NCBI GenBank assembly: GCA_903889245.1
Contig: CAISWQ010000065.1
Location: forward strand, 62,001 to 126,000
Source of the DNA: an uncultured Lentisphaerota bacterium
GTDB taxonomy: Bacteria > Verrucomicrobiota > Kiritimatiellia > CAIQIC01
Length of the DNA: 64,000 nucleotides
Direction of reading: 5' to 3'
Shown here: piece by piece, positions 31,885 through 40,439 of the stretch
Position numbering within the stretch: the first letter of the stretch is position 1
Layout: every line of letters starts with the position of its first letter
Position numbers and translations under genes: made by a program
Notes under the pieces: model-generated
Told to the model about the DNA's origin: nothing
The model's database searches: none
The model's input: the letters and a program-made list of their open reading frames with translations, nothing else

Positions 31885-33380
31885 GCCACCCCACCCCCGC
31901 ACAACTTGACGCCGCCGCCGTGGATTGCCTGAAAAAGCTGGATCTGGCCGCGCTCAAGGTCAAGGAACGGCTCGCGATTCCGCCGCAGGAGATGCCCTCG
32001 CAGGATCCGGAGGTCCGCCGCCGCAATATCCAGGAAGTCGCGCTCGGCTACACCGCCGCGCAGGCGCAGGCCGAGGCGCTGCGCTGCCTCCAGTGCAAGA
32101 ACAAGCCGTGCGTCGCCGGTTGCCCGGTCGCGATTGATATCCCCGCGTTCATCCAGGCGATTGCCGAGGGCGATTACCAGAAGAGCATAGACATCATCAA
32201 GAAGGACAGCCTGCTGCCCGCCGTCTGCGGCCGCGTTTGCCCGCAGGAGGAGCAGTGCCAGTTGCCCTGCACCGTCGGCAAGGCGCTCAAGGACGTGAAC
32301 AAGTCCGTCTCCATCGGCCGCCTCGAACGCTTTGTGGCCGACTGGGAGCGCGAGCAGGGCAAGGTCAAGCTGCCGGCGATCAAGCCGGAGACCGGCAAGA
32401 AAGTCGCGATCATCGGCTGCGGCCCCGCGGGCATCACCGTCGCCGCCGACGTGCGCCGCGAAGGCCACGCCGTCACCATCTTCGAGGCGTTCCACAAATC
32501 CGGCGGCGTCATGGTCTATGGCATCCCGGAGTTCCGCCTGCCGAAGGTGATCGTGAAGGAGGAACTCGCGACGCTCGAGAAAATGGGCGTGACGATCCAG
32601 ACCAACTTCGTCGTCGGCCGCACGCGCAAGCTGCTCGACCTGCTCGCGAAGGACGGCTTCGACGCGGTCTTCGTCGGCGTCGGCGCGGGCCTGCCCAAAT
32701 TCATGAACATCCCCGGCGAGAACCTCGTCGGCGTCTTCAGCGCGAACGAGTACCTGACGCGCGCGAACCTGATGCGCGCCTATGACTTCGAGCGCGCCGA
32801 TACCCCGATCTTCCGCTCCCAAAAGGTCGCCGTGCTCGGCGGCGGCAACGTGGCGATGGATGCCGCGCGCATGGCCGTCCGCCTTGGCGCGCAGGAAGTC
32901 CACCTCGTCTATCGCCGCTCGCGCGTCGAGATGCCCGCCCGTATCGAGGAGGTCGCGCACGCCGAGGAAGAAGGCGTGCTCTTCCACCTGCTCGAAAACG
33001 CCAAGCGCATCCTCGGCAACGAACAGGGCCTCGTCACCGGCATGGAGTGCGTCCGCTATGAACTCGGCGAGCCCGACTCCTCCGGCCGCCGCCGCCCCGT
33101 CGAACTCAAGGGCAGTGAGTTCATCATGGACGTGGACACGGTGATCTGCGCCATCGGCAACGAGAGCAACCCGCTCATCCGCCAGACCACGCCCGGCCTC
33201 GACCACAACAAGTGGGGCAACATCATCGCCAACGATCAGCAACTGACCTCGCTCCCCCATGTCTATGCCGGCGGCGACATCGTCCTCGGCGCCGCCACGG
33301 TGATCCTCGCGATGGGCCAAGGCCGCACCGCCGCCGCCGCCATCAACAAGGCGCTGGCAGCACAGCCTGCCGTAACCTGA
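31881..33380 (+). CDS. nfnB: NfnB-like NADPH-dependent glutamate-synthase-type subunit
   Basis: A 499-residue flavoprotein homologous to the small subunit of glutamate synthase. The N-terminus binds two [4Fe-4S] clusters (CLQCKNKPCVAGCP near residue 75 and CGRVCPQEEQCQLPC near 120). The two Rossmann domains follow: VAIIGCGPAGITVAAD for FAD and VAVLGGGNVAMDAARMAV for NADPH, ending with the FAD motif VYAGGDIVLGAATVILAMGQGR. Without a glutamate synthase large subunit in the neighbourhood and paired with nfnA, it is best read as the second subunit of the bifurcating transhydrogenase. ATGA overlap with nfnA indicates translational coupling. Confidence 0.93.
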   Translation: MSHPTPAQLDAAAVDCLKKLDLAALKVKERLAIPPQEMPSQDPEVRRRNIQEVALGYTAAQAQAEALRCLQCKNKPCVAGCPVAIDIPAFIQAIAEGDYQKSIDIIKKDSLLPAVCGRVCPQEEQCQLPCTVGKALKDVNKSVSIGRLERFVADWEREQGKVKLPAIKPETGKKVAIIGCGPAGITVAADVRREGHAVTIFEAFHKSGGVMVYGIPEFRLPKVIVKEELATLEKMGVTIQTNFVVGRTRKLLDLLAKDGFDAVFVGVGAGLPKFMNIPGENLVGVFSANEYLTRANLMRAYDFERADTPIFRSQKVAVLGGGNVAMDAARMAVRLGAQEVHLVYRRSRVEMPARIEEVAHAEEEGVLFHLLENAKRILGNEQGLVTGMECVRYELGEPDSSGRRRPVELKGSEFIMDVDTVICAIGNESNPLIRQTTPGLDHNKWGNIIANDQQLTSLPHVYAGGDIVLGAATVILAMGQGRTAAAAINKALAAQPAVT

Positions 33381-33393
33381 TTTTTATTCTGTC

Positions 33394-34278
33394 ATGATGC
33401 AGAGCTGTAACCATAGTCGCCCCATAAAAGCCCACACGGCGAAATTGTTCGTATGTTTCGCCGCCATGGGTTTCTATCCATGGAGTGACTTGCAAGCGAC
33501 GGAGACAAAGGACGCTCAAGTCATCAATGGCGTAGTGATTGATGGACTGGGGCGTCCTGTTGATCAGGCCGAGTTGAGCTTTGATCCTTTGCTATACCTA
33601 CGCTCCCATTCTGACGGAACGTTCTCGGGTGAGATTAAAGACAAAATCAACACCCTTTGCGTTTCAGTCCGGAAGGATGGTTACGTACCGTATCGTGTTG
33701 ATTTCGGTCCACGTTGGCAAGAGTGCCATCCGGGAAATTTACAACTGGTGCTTCGTAAGGCGACAACTCTTGCCCAAGTTGAACAGCTTGCCAGGCTTAA
33801 CGGCGACGAGTTGAAGGCAGGCGTCCGGGGATTGCTTGGTTCGTCATGGGGCGAAGCGCCCCTTTTGGACAATAAAGATAGCGCGAAGATCATGGACGCT
33901 CTGTTCCAGATGGAGCATCACATCAGGCCAACACTCAAGACCCTCGTACCGGATGAGCGCGTTGGGAAATCCGCCACATGCTTGTTGCAGTTCATCGCCG
34001 ACGACGATGATGCTGATCTATGCGGCAAAGATAATCCATTCAAACCATTGAGGCCCATTGCGGCCAAGACTCCGGAAGCAGCGATCACTGAACTGGGAAG
34101 AGGAAATTCGTATTTGAGCGATGCCCGTATCCTGGGCAAGCAACTCAACCAAGATGGGACCAAGGCGCTGGTTCATTGTAATTTTGGTGGCGCATGTGGC
34201 GAGTGGTATATCTTCTGTTTCCACAAAAAGAAAACGCAATGGATCTTGAAATCCATGCGATGCACCGCTAAGGGGTAA
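33394..34278 (+). CDS. Hypothetical secreted protein with carboxypeptidase-regulatory-like domain
   Basis: A 294-residue protein of unknown function. A hydrophobic stretch near residues 17-30 (AKLFVCFAAMGFYPW) may be a signal. Residues of about 43-120 look like a carboxypeptidase-regulatory-like beta-sandwich (VINGVVIDGLGRPVDQAEL, LYLRSHSDGTFSGEI, VSVRKDGYVPYRVDFG). The C-terminal half has no recognised domain but ends in several Cys residues. Its codons are clearly richer in A and T than all neighbours, which suggests horizontal acquisition. Two adjacent ATGs (33394 and 33397) precede it and no ribosome site is seen, so the start is uncertain. It ends before a decayed region. Confidence 0.6.
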   Translation: MMQSCNHSRPIKAHTAKLFVCFAAMGFYPWSDLQATETKDAQVINGVVIDGLGRPVDQAELSFDPLLYLRSHSDGTFSGEIKDKINTLCVSVRKDGYVPYRVDFGPRWQECHPGNLQLVLRKATTLAQVEQLARLNGDELKAGVRGLLGSSWGEAPLLDNKDSAKIMDALFQMEHHIRPTLKTLVPDERVGKSATCLLQFIADDDDADLCGKDNPFKPLRPIAAKTPEAAITELGRGNSYLSDARILGKQLNQDGTKALVHCNFGGACGEWYIFCFHKKKTQWILKSMRCTAKG

Positions 34279-34314
34279 GTACACTTTTCCCGCTGAGTAA
34301 CGACCCGCACGGTT

Positions 34315-34678
34315 GCGTACCACGGCGGCGGGTGGCCAGCTTCGGCTGTCGGGGGTGGTCGGGATCGCGGCTTTTGTCCTGCTTTGTGGCCAAGGGGTGG
34401 CCGCGCGCGCGTCGCGAGCCCTACTCCTTCGGTAAGCAGTGGTCAGGATTCCAGCCTTTGTCCAGCTCTCTGGGTTCAGGGTGGTCAGGCCCGAAGCTAT
34501 TGTCCTGCTCCCTCCTTTTGGGGTGCTCAAGACGGAATTTTTTGTCCAGTTTCTCCCGTTCGTGGTACTCGCGCCGCCGGCGCGACCACTGCTCACGCAG
34601 TTGGCAGACCTCGCGACGCCGTCGTGATTCCTCCGAACGCAGTGAGTACCCCTCGCGCCGTCGTCGTGAGCATCTCTA
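34315..34678 (-). pseudogene. Decayed gene built of 42-bp (14-residue) tandem repeats, Arg/Glu-rich
   Basis: A period of exactly 42 bp is visible: TTTTGTCC-like anchors recur at 34372, 34456, 34498 and 34540, and units can be followed from about 34315 to 34678. On the minus strand the best frame runs from a stop at 34678 to a stop at 34421 and reads SRRRREVCQLREQW, SRRRREYHEREKLD, then KKFRLEHPKRREQD and PREL-DKGWNPDHCLPKE. A related unit (KQDKSRDPDHPRQP) follows past the stop in another frame. There is no start codon in the main frame. This looks like the remnant of a basic repeat protein broken by stops and shifts. Arg-rich proteins of this style accompany transposases in some PVC genomes, but that link is only recollection of family style. 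The plus strand is also open here (34332-34679). Confidence 0.4.
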
Positions 34679-34697
34679 ACGGCAAAAGCTGGGAAGG

Positions 34698-34729
34698 ATT
34701 TACGATTTTCCTAAGGAAAACGCAAATCG
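34698..34729. terminator. Imperfect hairpin with TTTTCCTAAGGAAAA core
   Basis: GATTTACGA and CGCAAATC flank a nearly perfect TTTTCCTAAGGAAAA palindrome. It resembles a shortened form of the phased palindrome in which the AAGSCTT centre is replaced by TA. It could end transcription coming from either side. Confidence 0.4.
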
Positions 34730-34860
34730 GGCGGGCGAGTGACGGGGCTGATGGATGGCCTCTGCAGCCCTGACCGCATGTTCCGGCACGTGTCATATCG
34801 CCCTGCCAGACGCGGCCTCGCCGCGTGGTGACAGGGCCCACGCCCTGACGCGCGGGCCGT

Positions 34861-34937
34861 TCCGGGCTTTGGAAAAAGCCGGCCTCCTTTTTCCAAGGCC
34901 CGGAACATTTCCGGCGCGATTTTCCAAGCCCCGGAAA
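34861..34937. repeat. Phased palindrome array, 3 units
   Basis: Units at 34861 (TTCCGGGCTTTGGAA), 34892 (TTCCAAGGCCCGGAA) and 34923 (TTCCAAGCCCCGGAA), spaced 31 and 31 bp. The last one, its left flank and the following kinase end are part of a 79 bp block identical to 40412-40490. Confidence 0.88.
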
Positions 34938-34938
34938 C

Positions 34939-37900
34939 TCACGCGTGCGCTGCCGGGCGGGCATCGAGGATGGCGCGGATGGCCTGCAAGAGCGCGGCGG
35001 AGGGGTAGGGTTTTTGCAGGAAGTGATAACGTTGCTGTTCGATGATGGTCCAACGGGCGCGTTCATCGGTGTAACCGCTACAGAGCAAGACCGGCAAGTT
35101 GGGCTGCTGGGCTTGTAACTGTTCGGCAATGGTGATACCGCTCTGATCCGGCAGGACCACATCACTGAAGAGCAGATCAAACCCGCCGTTTTCCTGCTGG
35201 AACAAGGTGAGGGCCTCCACGGCCCGGCCCGCCACCCGCACTTCATAACCGGCCGCTTTCAGGATACGCAAAGCCAGGTTGCGGACTTCAGGTTCGTCCT
35301 CGACCAGCAGGATGCGCTCCCCGTGGCCGCGCGGCGGCAACTCCGGCGTCATGGCGGGAGCGGCCGGCGCGGAGACTTCAGCGGGACAGGCCGGCAGATA
35401 TAGCCTGAACGTGGAGCCGTGGCCTTCCTGGCTGTAGACATTGATCCAGCCTTGATGCTGCTGGGCAATGCCGTAGATGACGGAGAGCCCGAGGCCGGTT
35501 CCTTTTCCCAGCCCCTTGGTGCTGAAAAAGGGCTCGAAGATGCGCTCCATGACTTCCTTGCTCATCCCCACACCCGTATCGGAAACCGCCAGGCAAACAT
35601 AGCGCCCCGGCCTTGCATCCAACACCACGCTCGCGTCCTGTTCATCAAATTCCACCACGTCGGTATGGATGGATAAGCGGCCGCCGTGCGGCATGGCGTC
35701 GCGTGCATTGACCGCGAGATTGATGAGCACCTGCTGGATCTGGCTCGTATCGGCCTGGACCAGTGGCAGCTTGGGCGCGAGGTTGGTTTGAATCCGGATG
35801 TCCTCGCCAATCAGGCGCTGGATCATTTTCTGGGTATCCCCCACCACATCGTTGAGTTGCATGGGCCGCAGGCTGATCATCTGCTTGCGGCTGAAGGCGA
35901 GCAGTTGACGGGTTAAGTCAGCGGCGTGGGTGGCGGCCTTCTGGATTTCCAGCAGGTCGGCGTGTTTCGCATCCACCTTGGGGATCCCGGCCAGCAGCTC
36001 CTCGGTATAGCCAAGAATGGCCTGCAGACTGTTGTTGAAGTCGTGGGCCACACCACCGGCGAGCCGGCCCACCGATTCCATCTTCTGGGCATGCTGGATT
36101 TGTTCCTCCAACTGCCGTTCACGGGTGACATCCAGTTTGATGGCCACGTAATTGGTGATCACGCCGGCCGCATTGCGGATCGGGGAGATGGTCGCCTCCT
36201 CCTCATAGATGGTCCCGTCTTTACGCTTGTTGCTGAAGTTGCCATGCCACGTTTCGCCACGCAGCAACGTCGCCCAGAGTTGCTGATAGAACGCCGCCGC
36301 CTGCTTGCCGCTCTTGAGAATGCGCGGATTCTGGCCGATGGCCTCCTGCCGGGCATAACCGGTGGACGTCTCAAAGGCCGGATTGACGTAGAGTATCGTA
36401 CCTTGAGGATCGGTTATGACCATCGTCTCGGCGGCCTGATCCACCGCCATGGCCAGCCGTTGTTTTTCCGCCTCCGCCCGTTTGCGTTCTGAAATATCAC
36501 GGGCAAAGCCGCAGCTATATTCCCGCCCGCCAAAACATATCAGGGCCGTGGTGATCTCCACCGGGAATTCACTGCCATCCTTGCGCCGATGCACAGATTC
36601 GGAGGTGTAATGATGGGTGGCCCGCAGTTTTTCCCAAACCGACCTTAACCGCTCCGGGGAGGCATGGGGCGCATAGGCCGCCATGGGCAAACCGAACAGC
36701 TCTTCACGTGCATAGCCAAGGGCCTGGCAACCGGCGTCATTGACGTAAATAAGCTTGTTAGCGCTATCGAACCAATACACACCGTCCTTGGTGGTATCAA
36801 TGGAATGCTTGAAGAGCGCCAGTTGCTCCTCCACTCGTTTCCGGTCGGTAATATCCAGCGAAACGCCACCGAGCAGAACGGCGCCACCTTCAATGCGGAC
36901 CGGGAACTTAACCGTTTCGAAGATATGCGCGATACCGCGACTATCCTGCAGGCCTTCTTCAACCTTGATGGGACCCTGCGTCAACGCCCGGCGATCATCC
37001 TCCGCCATCTGTTGCCCTGTTTCGCCCGGCAGCAGTTCAGGCGTGGTCAAGCCCTGCCACTGCTTCCAGCCCAGCAGATCTGCCAAGTACTGGTTGACAA
37101 ACAGAGTACGCCCGGCCGCATCCTTGATGAAGGCGGCGCCGGGCAGATTGGCCATAAAGGCCTTGAACTGTTCCTGACTCTCCCGCAACGCCGCTTCCGC
37201 CCGCCTGCGCTCGGTGACATCTATCATCAAATTCAACATGCAACGCTCGCCGTTGAGCTCAAAGGTGTCCGCGGAATAGAGCACATCCCGCGGTTTTCCC
37301 CCGCGGGCATAAATAGTCAAATTAAGCCCGCGAAACGCCTGCTTGGATTTCAAGGTCTCGACAATTTTCTGACGTTCTTCCGGGGTGATAACGCCCAGTT
37401 CCAGTGATGTGTGGCCAACCAGTTCAGTCCGCGTGTAATCATACAAACGACAGGCGGCTTCATTCACATCAATAAACCGGCCGTCTTCCATCCGGCTGAT
37501 GACTGTGGCCACAGGGCTGGCACGAAAAGCCTTGGAGAAACGCTCTTCGGACTGCCGCAACGCCGCCTCTGTTAATTCACGCTCGGTAATATCCTTGACC
37601 GTCGCACAACAGGCCACGGCACAGCCTGCATGGTCACGGATCAATGCTGGCGAGACGATGACAGGGAAACGCTCCCCATTCTTGCGCTGGAAGGTTAGCT
37701 CCAATTCGCAGGACTCACCGTGCAACGCACGCTCCAACGCAGCCTGTATGGTGGCAATGGCATCAGAGGCCCAATAGGGATGCGGAGCACCGACCCCCAG
37801 GAGTTCTGCGCGACTGAAACCGGTCATCTGGCAAAAGGCGTCATTAACCTCCACATGCACACCGTTCATATCCACCACCGAGAGGCCGTCTTTCAGGGCC

Positions 37901-40257
37901 AAAAACACTGATTGTTTGAAGGCCTCGCTCGTCCGCAGCGCATCTTCCGCCTGCTTGCGCTGTGTGACATCGCGGACCATGCCGCGGTAGCCCTTAAACG
38001 CTCCTTGCGCATCCCGGATGGGAACCCCGCTGACTTCCAGAATGACCTCATGTCCATCCTTGTGACGCTTGGTGATCTCAAGGTGGTCGAGGGCCTCTGC
38101 TCGCGCAGCCATTTGACTGAACTGGGCGCCAACACGCCGGGCTTCGGCTTCCGCCATGAAGTCGAAGGGTGTGCGACCCAAAACCTCGGCCGGCGTATAG
38201 CCCAACAGGCTCTGTATTTGTGGACTGCAATAGGTGTAGCGTGCGGCAGCGTCAATTTCCCAAATCCAGTCGAAGGAGGTTTCCACCAAGCTGCGATAGC
38301 GCTCCTCACTATTGCGCAGCTGTTGCTCCATGCGTTTGCGTTCGGTGATGTCGCGGCACACCGAAAGGATCCGGGCATCATCACCACACCCCACAACCGT
38401 GGCGTTAATTTCGACGGGAGTGATGTGCCCTTCCGGACCAATGTAATCAACTTCCAGATTCCTGACGAAGCCTTGCCGGACGCATTTTTCAACCTCGACG
38501 GCATTCCTCGCCAGATCGTGGGGGGCGGTCCAGTCTGTGACGGTGCGCCCAATAATCGCCTCCAGTGTACGATGGCCTGTAAGCCGGACGTATTCTTGAT
38601 TCGCATCAACAACCTTGCCGCGCGCATCCAGAATAAGAAAGCCGGTGTTGGTTGTCTCAACCAAAGCCCGGTATTTTTCCTCACTCTGCTGTAACGCTTC
38701 CTGTGCCTGCCGGCGCTCGGTAATGTCGCGGCAGACACAAAAGATTAATTTCTGTCCCCCCAACACAGCCCCGTTGGTGCTGACCTCCACGTCCAAGGCG
38801 GTGCCATCCTTGCGCCGATGCCGTGTTTCAAAATGAGCGCCCTTGGCATCCACGAGACGGAGCATCTCTTGTAATTGCGCGCGGCTCCATTGCAAATCCC
38901 AATCCCAGACATACAGTTGCCGGATTTCCTCGGGTGTATAGCCCAGCATCTCTGCGTAGCGCTGATTGGCCTCAAAGACCTTGCCCTCCTGATCAAGGAC
39001 AACGATGCCGTCCCGCGATTGTTCAACCAGAATACGCCGCCGGACGGTTTCCGCCATCAAGGCCGTTTCCGCCTGTTTGCGCGTGGTAACATCCCGGAAA
39101 CTCCACACGCGCCCCACCGCGACTTCGCCAAGGCGCTGCGGCCGGGAATAGCGTTCAAAAATACGGCCATCCTTGAACCGCAACTCATCCCACGAACTGC
39201 TCTCCGGTGTGTGATAAAGGTCCTGAACCTTGGCGAGAAACGCCTCCGGTTCCTGTAACTGCTCCAGCACAAACTGGAGCAAGCGGGCGTCATCCCGCGT
39301 ATCCGCCAGAGCTTGAGGGATGCGCCATAGTTCAAGAAATCGCTGGTTGAAACTGGTCACCTTGCCGGCGGTATCCACCACCAACAGGCCATCGGCCGTG
39401 GATTCCAGCGCCGCTGTCAGTAACGAATGCGAGCGTTGTAATTCCTGCTCGTTCTGCTTGCGGATGGTGATATCACGGGCGACACCCAGAAGGGCAAACG
39501 GCTGTCCATCGCGATAGACAAGCGAAGCCAGGGTCTCAATGGATACCGTCGTGCCATCTTTGCGGCGCACACAAAACTCTGTCGGTTTGTTTTGGGCACC
39601 GTTGGTGCGCACTTCCATCACGGCCTGTAGCGCCCGCGGGAGCTGGTCTATGGATAAAAGCGAGGCAAAGGACAGCTTGGCGATCTCGTCGCGCTGATAC
39701 CCCATCAAGTCCAGTGCGGCCTGGTTGGCGTCCAGAAAGTGCCCCTGAAAATCCGCCAGGAAGACACTGTCGCGGGAGCGTTCAAACAAGGCCCGGTAGT
39801 GCTCTTCGCTCTCCTTGAGCGCGTGTGTCCGTTGAGCAAGGAGCCCTTCCAATTTCTCCCGTTGCGTTTCTTCCGCCTCCCACCAACGGAACAGGGCCTT
39901 GATCTGCAACACCAGTTCGGCCGGCTCGAAAGGCTTGAGCAGATAATTATCGGCCCCACTCTCAATGCCGCGGATACGATCCTTCGCCTCCATCCACACT
40001 CCAGAAACCATCAGGATGTGAGTATTGGCTGTGGCCGCTTCGGCGCGAATACGGCGGCAGACCTCAAAGCCATTCAGGTCCGGAAGCTTGACGTCCAACA
40101 CCACCACCCCGGGCTTCTCGGATTGTGCGAGGCGCAGACCGCGTTCCCCATCGAGCGCTGTAACCACCCGGACTTCCGGCAGACTGTGCCGGCAAATCGA
40201 AGCAATCAAACCCACCATCCGCTCATCATCATCAATCACCAGCAAAACCCGTTTCAT
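34939..40257 (-). CDS. Giant hybrid histidine kinase: REC, ten PAS domains, HisKA, HATPase, REC
   Basis: A 1772-residue cytoplasmic signalling protein without membrane helices. Residues 1-125 are a receiver domain ([11 protein letters not shown]; phospho-acceptor Asp about 53 in [10 protein letters not shown]). About residues 150-1390 hold ten PAS/PAC units, each ending in a DITERK-type motif. The dimerisation domain has the phospho-acceptor His near 1405 ([12 protein letters not shown]). The ATPase domain carries NARDAMP, DTGVGM and [13 protein letters not shown], and a C-terminal receiver has Asp near 1699 ([12 protein letters not shown]). The ligands of the PAS domains are unknown and no output domain is present, so a separate response regulator or phosphorelay is expected. 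The start at 40257 has an AGAGGGCGA site. It lies downstream of the second kinase in the same direction. Confidence 0.93.
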   Translation of the reverse strand: MKRVLLVIDDDERMVGLIASICRHSLPEVRVVTALDGERGLRLAQSEKPGVVVLDVKLPDLNGFEVCRRIRAEAATANTHILMVSGVWMEAKDRIRGIESGADNYLLKPFEPAELVLQIKALFRWWEAEETQREKLEGLLAQRTHALKESEEHYRALFERSRDSVFLADFQGHFLDANQAALDLMGYQRDEIAKLSFASLLSIDQLPRALQAVMEVRTNGAQNKPTEFCVRRKDGTTVSIETLASLVYRDGQPFALLGVARDITIRKQNEQELQRSHSLLTAALESTADGLLVVDTAGKVTSFNQRFLELWRIPQALADTRDDARLLQFVLEQLQEPEAFLAKVQDLYHTPESSSWDELRFKDGRIFERYSRPQRLGEVAVGRVWSFRDVTTRKQAETALMAETVRRRILVEQSRDGIVVLDQEGKVFEANQRYAEMLGYTPEEIRQLYVWDWDLQWSRAQLQEMLRLVDAKGAHFETRHRRKDGTALDVEVSTNGAVLGGQKLIFCVCRDITERRQAQEALQQSEEKYRALVETTNTGFLILDARGKVVDANQEYVRLTGHRTLEAIIGRTVTDWTAPHDLARNAVEVEKCVRQGFVRNLEVDYIGPEGHITPVEINATVVGCGDDARILSVCRDITERKRMEQQLRNSEERYRSLVETSFDWIWEIDAAARYTYCSPQIQSLLGYTPAEVLGRTPFDFMAEAEARRVGAQFSQMAARAEALDHLEITKRHKDGHEVILEVSGVPIRDAQGAFKGYRGMVRDVTQRKQAEDALRTSEAFKQSVFLALKDGLSVVDMNGVHVEVNDAFCQMTGFSRAELLGVGAPHPYWASDAIATIQAALERALHGESCELELTFQRKNGERFPVIVSPALIRDHAGCAVACCATVKDITERELTEAALRQSEERFSKAFRASPVATVISRMEDGRFIDVNEAACRLYDYTRTELVGHTSLELGVITPEERQKIVETLKSKQAFRGLNLTIYARGGKPRDVLYSADTFELNGERCMLNLMIDVTERRRAEAALRESQEQFKAFMANLPGAAFIKDAAGRTLFVNQYLADLLGWKQWQGLTTPELLPGETGQQMAEDDRRALTQGPIKVEEGLQDSRGIAHIFETVKFPVRIEGGAVLLGGVSLDITDRKRVEEQLALFKHSIDTTKDGVYWFDSANKLIYVNDAGCQALGYAREELFGLPMAAYAPHASPERLRSVWEKLRATHHYTSESVHRRKDGSEFPVEITTALICFGGREYSCGFARDISERKRAEAEKQRLAMAVDQAAETMVITDPQGTILYVNPAFETSTGYARQEAIGQNPRILKSGKQAAAFYQQLWATLLRGETWHGNFSNKRKDGTIYEEEATISPIRNAAGVITNYVAIKLDVTRERQLEEQIQHAQKMESVGRLAGGVAHDFNNSLQAILGYTEELLAGIPKVDAKHADLLEIQKAATHAADLTRQLLAFSRKQMISLRPMQLNDVVGDTQKMIQRLIGEDIRIQTNLAPKLPLVQADTSQIQQVLINLAVNARDAMPHGGRLSIHTDVVEFDEQDASVVLDARPGRYVCLAVSDTGVGMSKEVMERIFEPFFSTKGLGKGTGLGLSVIYGIAQQHQGWINVYSQEGHGSTFRLYLPACPAEVSAPAAPAMTPELPPRGHGERILLVEDEPEVRNLALRILKAAGYEVRVAGRAVEALTLFQQENGGFDLLFSDVVLPDQSGITIAEQLQAQQPNLPVLLCSGYTDERARWTIIEQQRYHFLQKPYPSAALLQAIRAILDARPAAHA

Positions 40258-40391
40258 GGTTCGCCCTCTGTCCTGCTCTTTCACCAAAGCAAGATTAGAA
40301 CCAATTCCTGCCGACGAAAAGGAATTTCTGCCCCACCCTGGCCCACGGATCAACCTGCTCTACGTACGAGCCCCCAGTCGCAGGAACTGTT

Positions 40392-40437
40392 TCCCAAGGC
40401 TTGGAAAATTCCCGGCGCGATTTTCCAAGCCCCGGAA
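40392..40437. repeat. Phased palindrome pair between the two kinase genes
   Basis: Units at 40392 (TCCCAAGGCTTGGAA) and 40423 (TTCCAAGCCCCGGAA), 31 bp apart. The second unit, with its left flank, is identical to the one after the other kinase gene at 34923. Confidence 0.88.
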
Positions 40438-40439
40438 AC

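Larger units (their letters stand above)
34279..34938. other. 660 bp without an intact gene
   Basis: Between the atypical gene at 33394 and the histidine kinase this stretch holds the decayed 42-bp repeat region (34315-34678), an imperfect hairpin with a TTTTCCTAAGGAAAA core (34698-34729), a GC-rich inverted repeat near 34807-34835, and a three-unit palindrome array (34861-34937). No intact coding region is supported. Confidence 0.7.
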
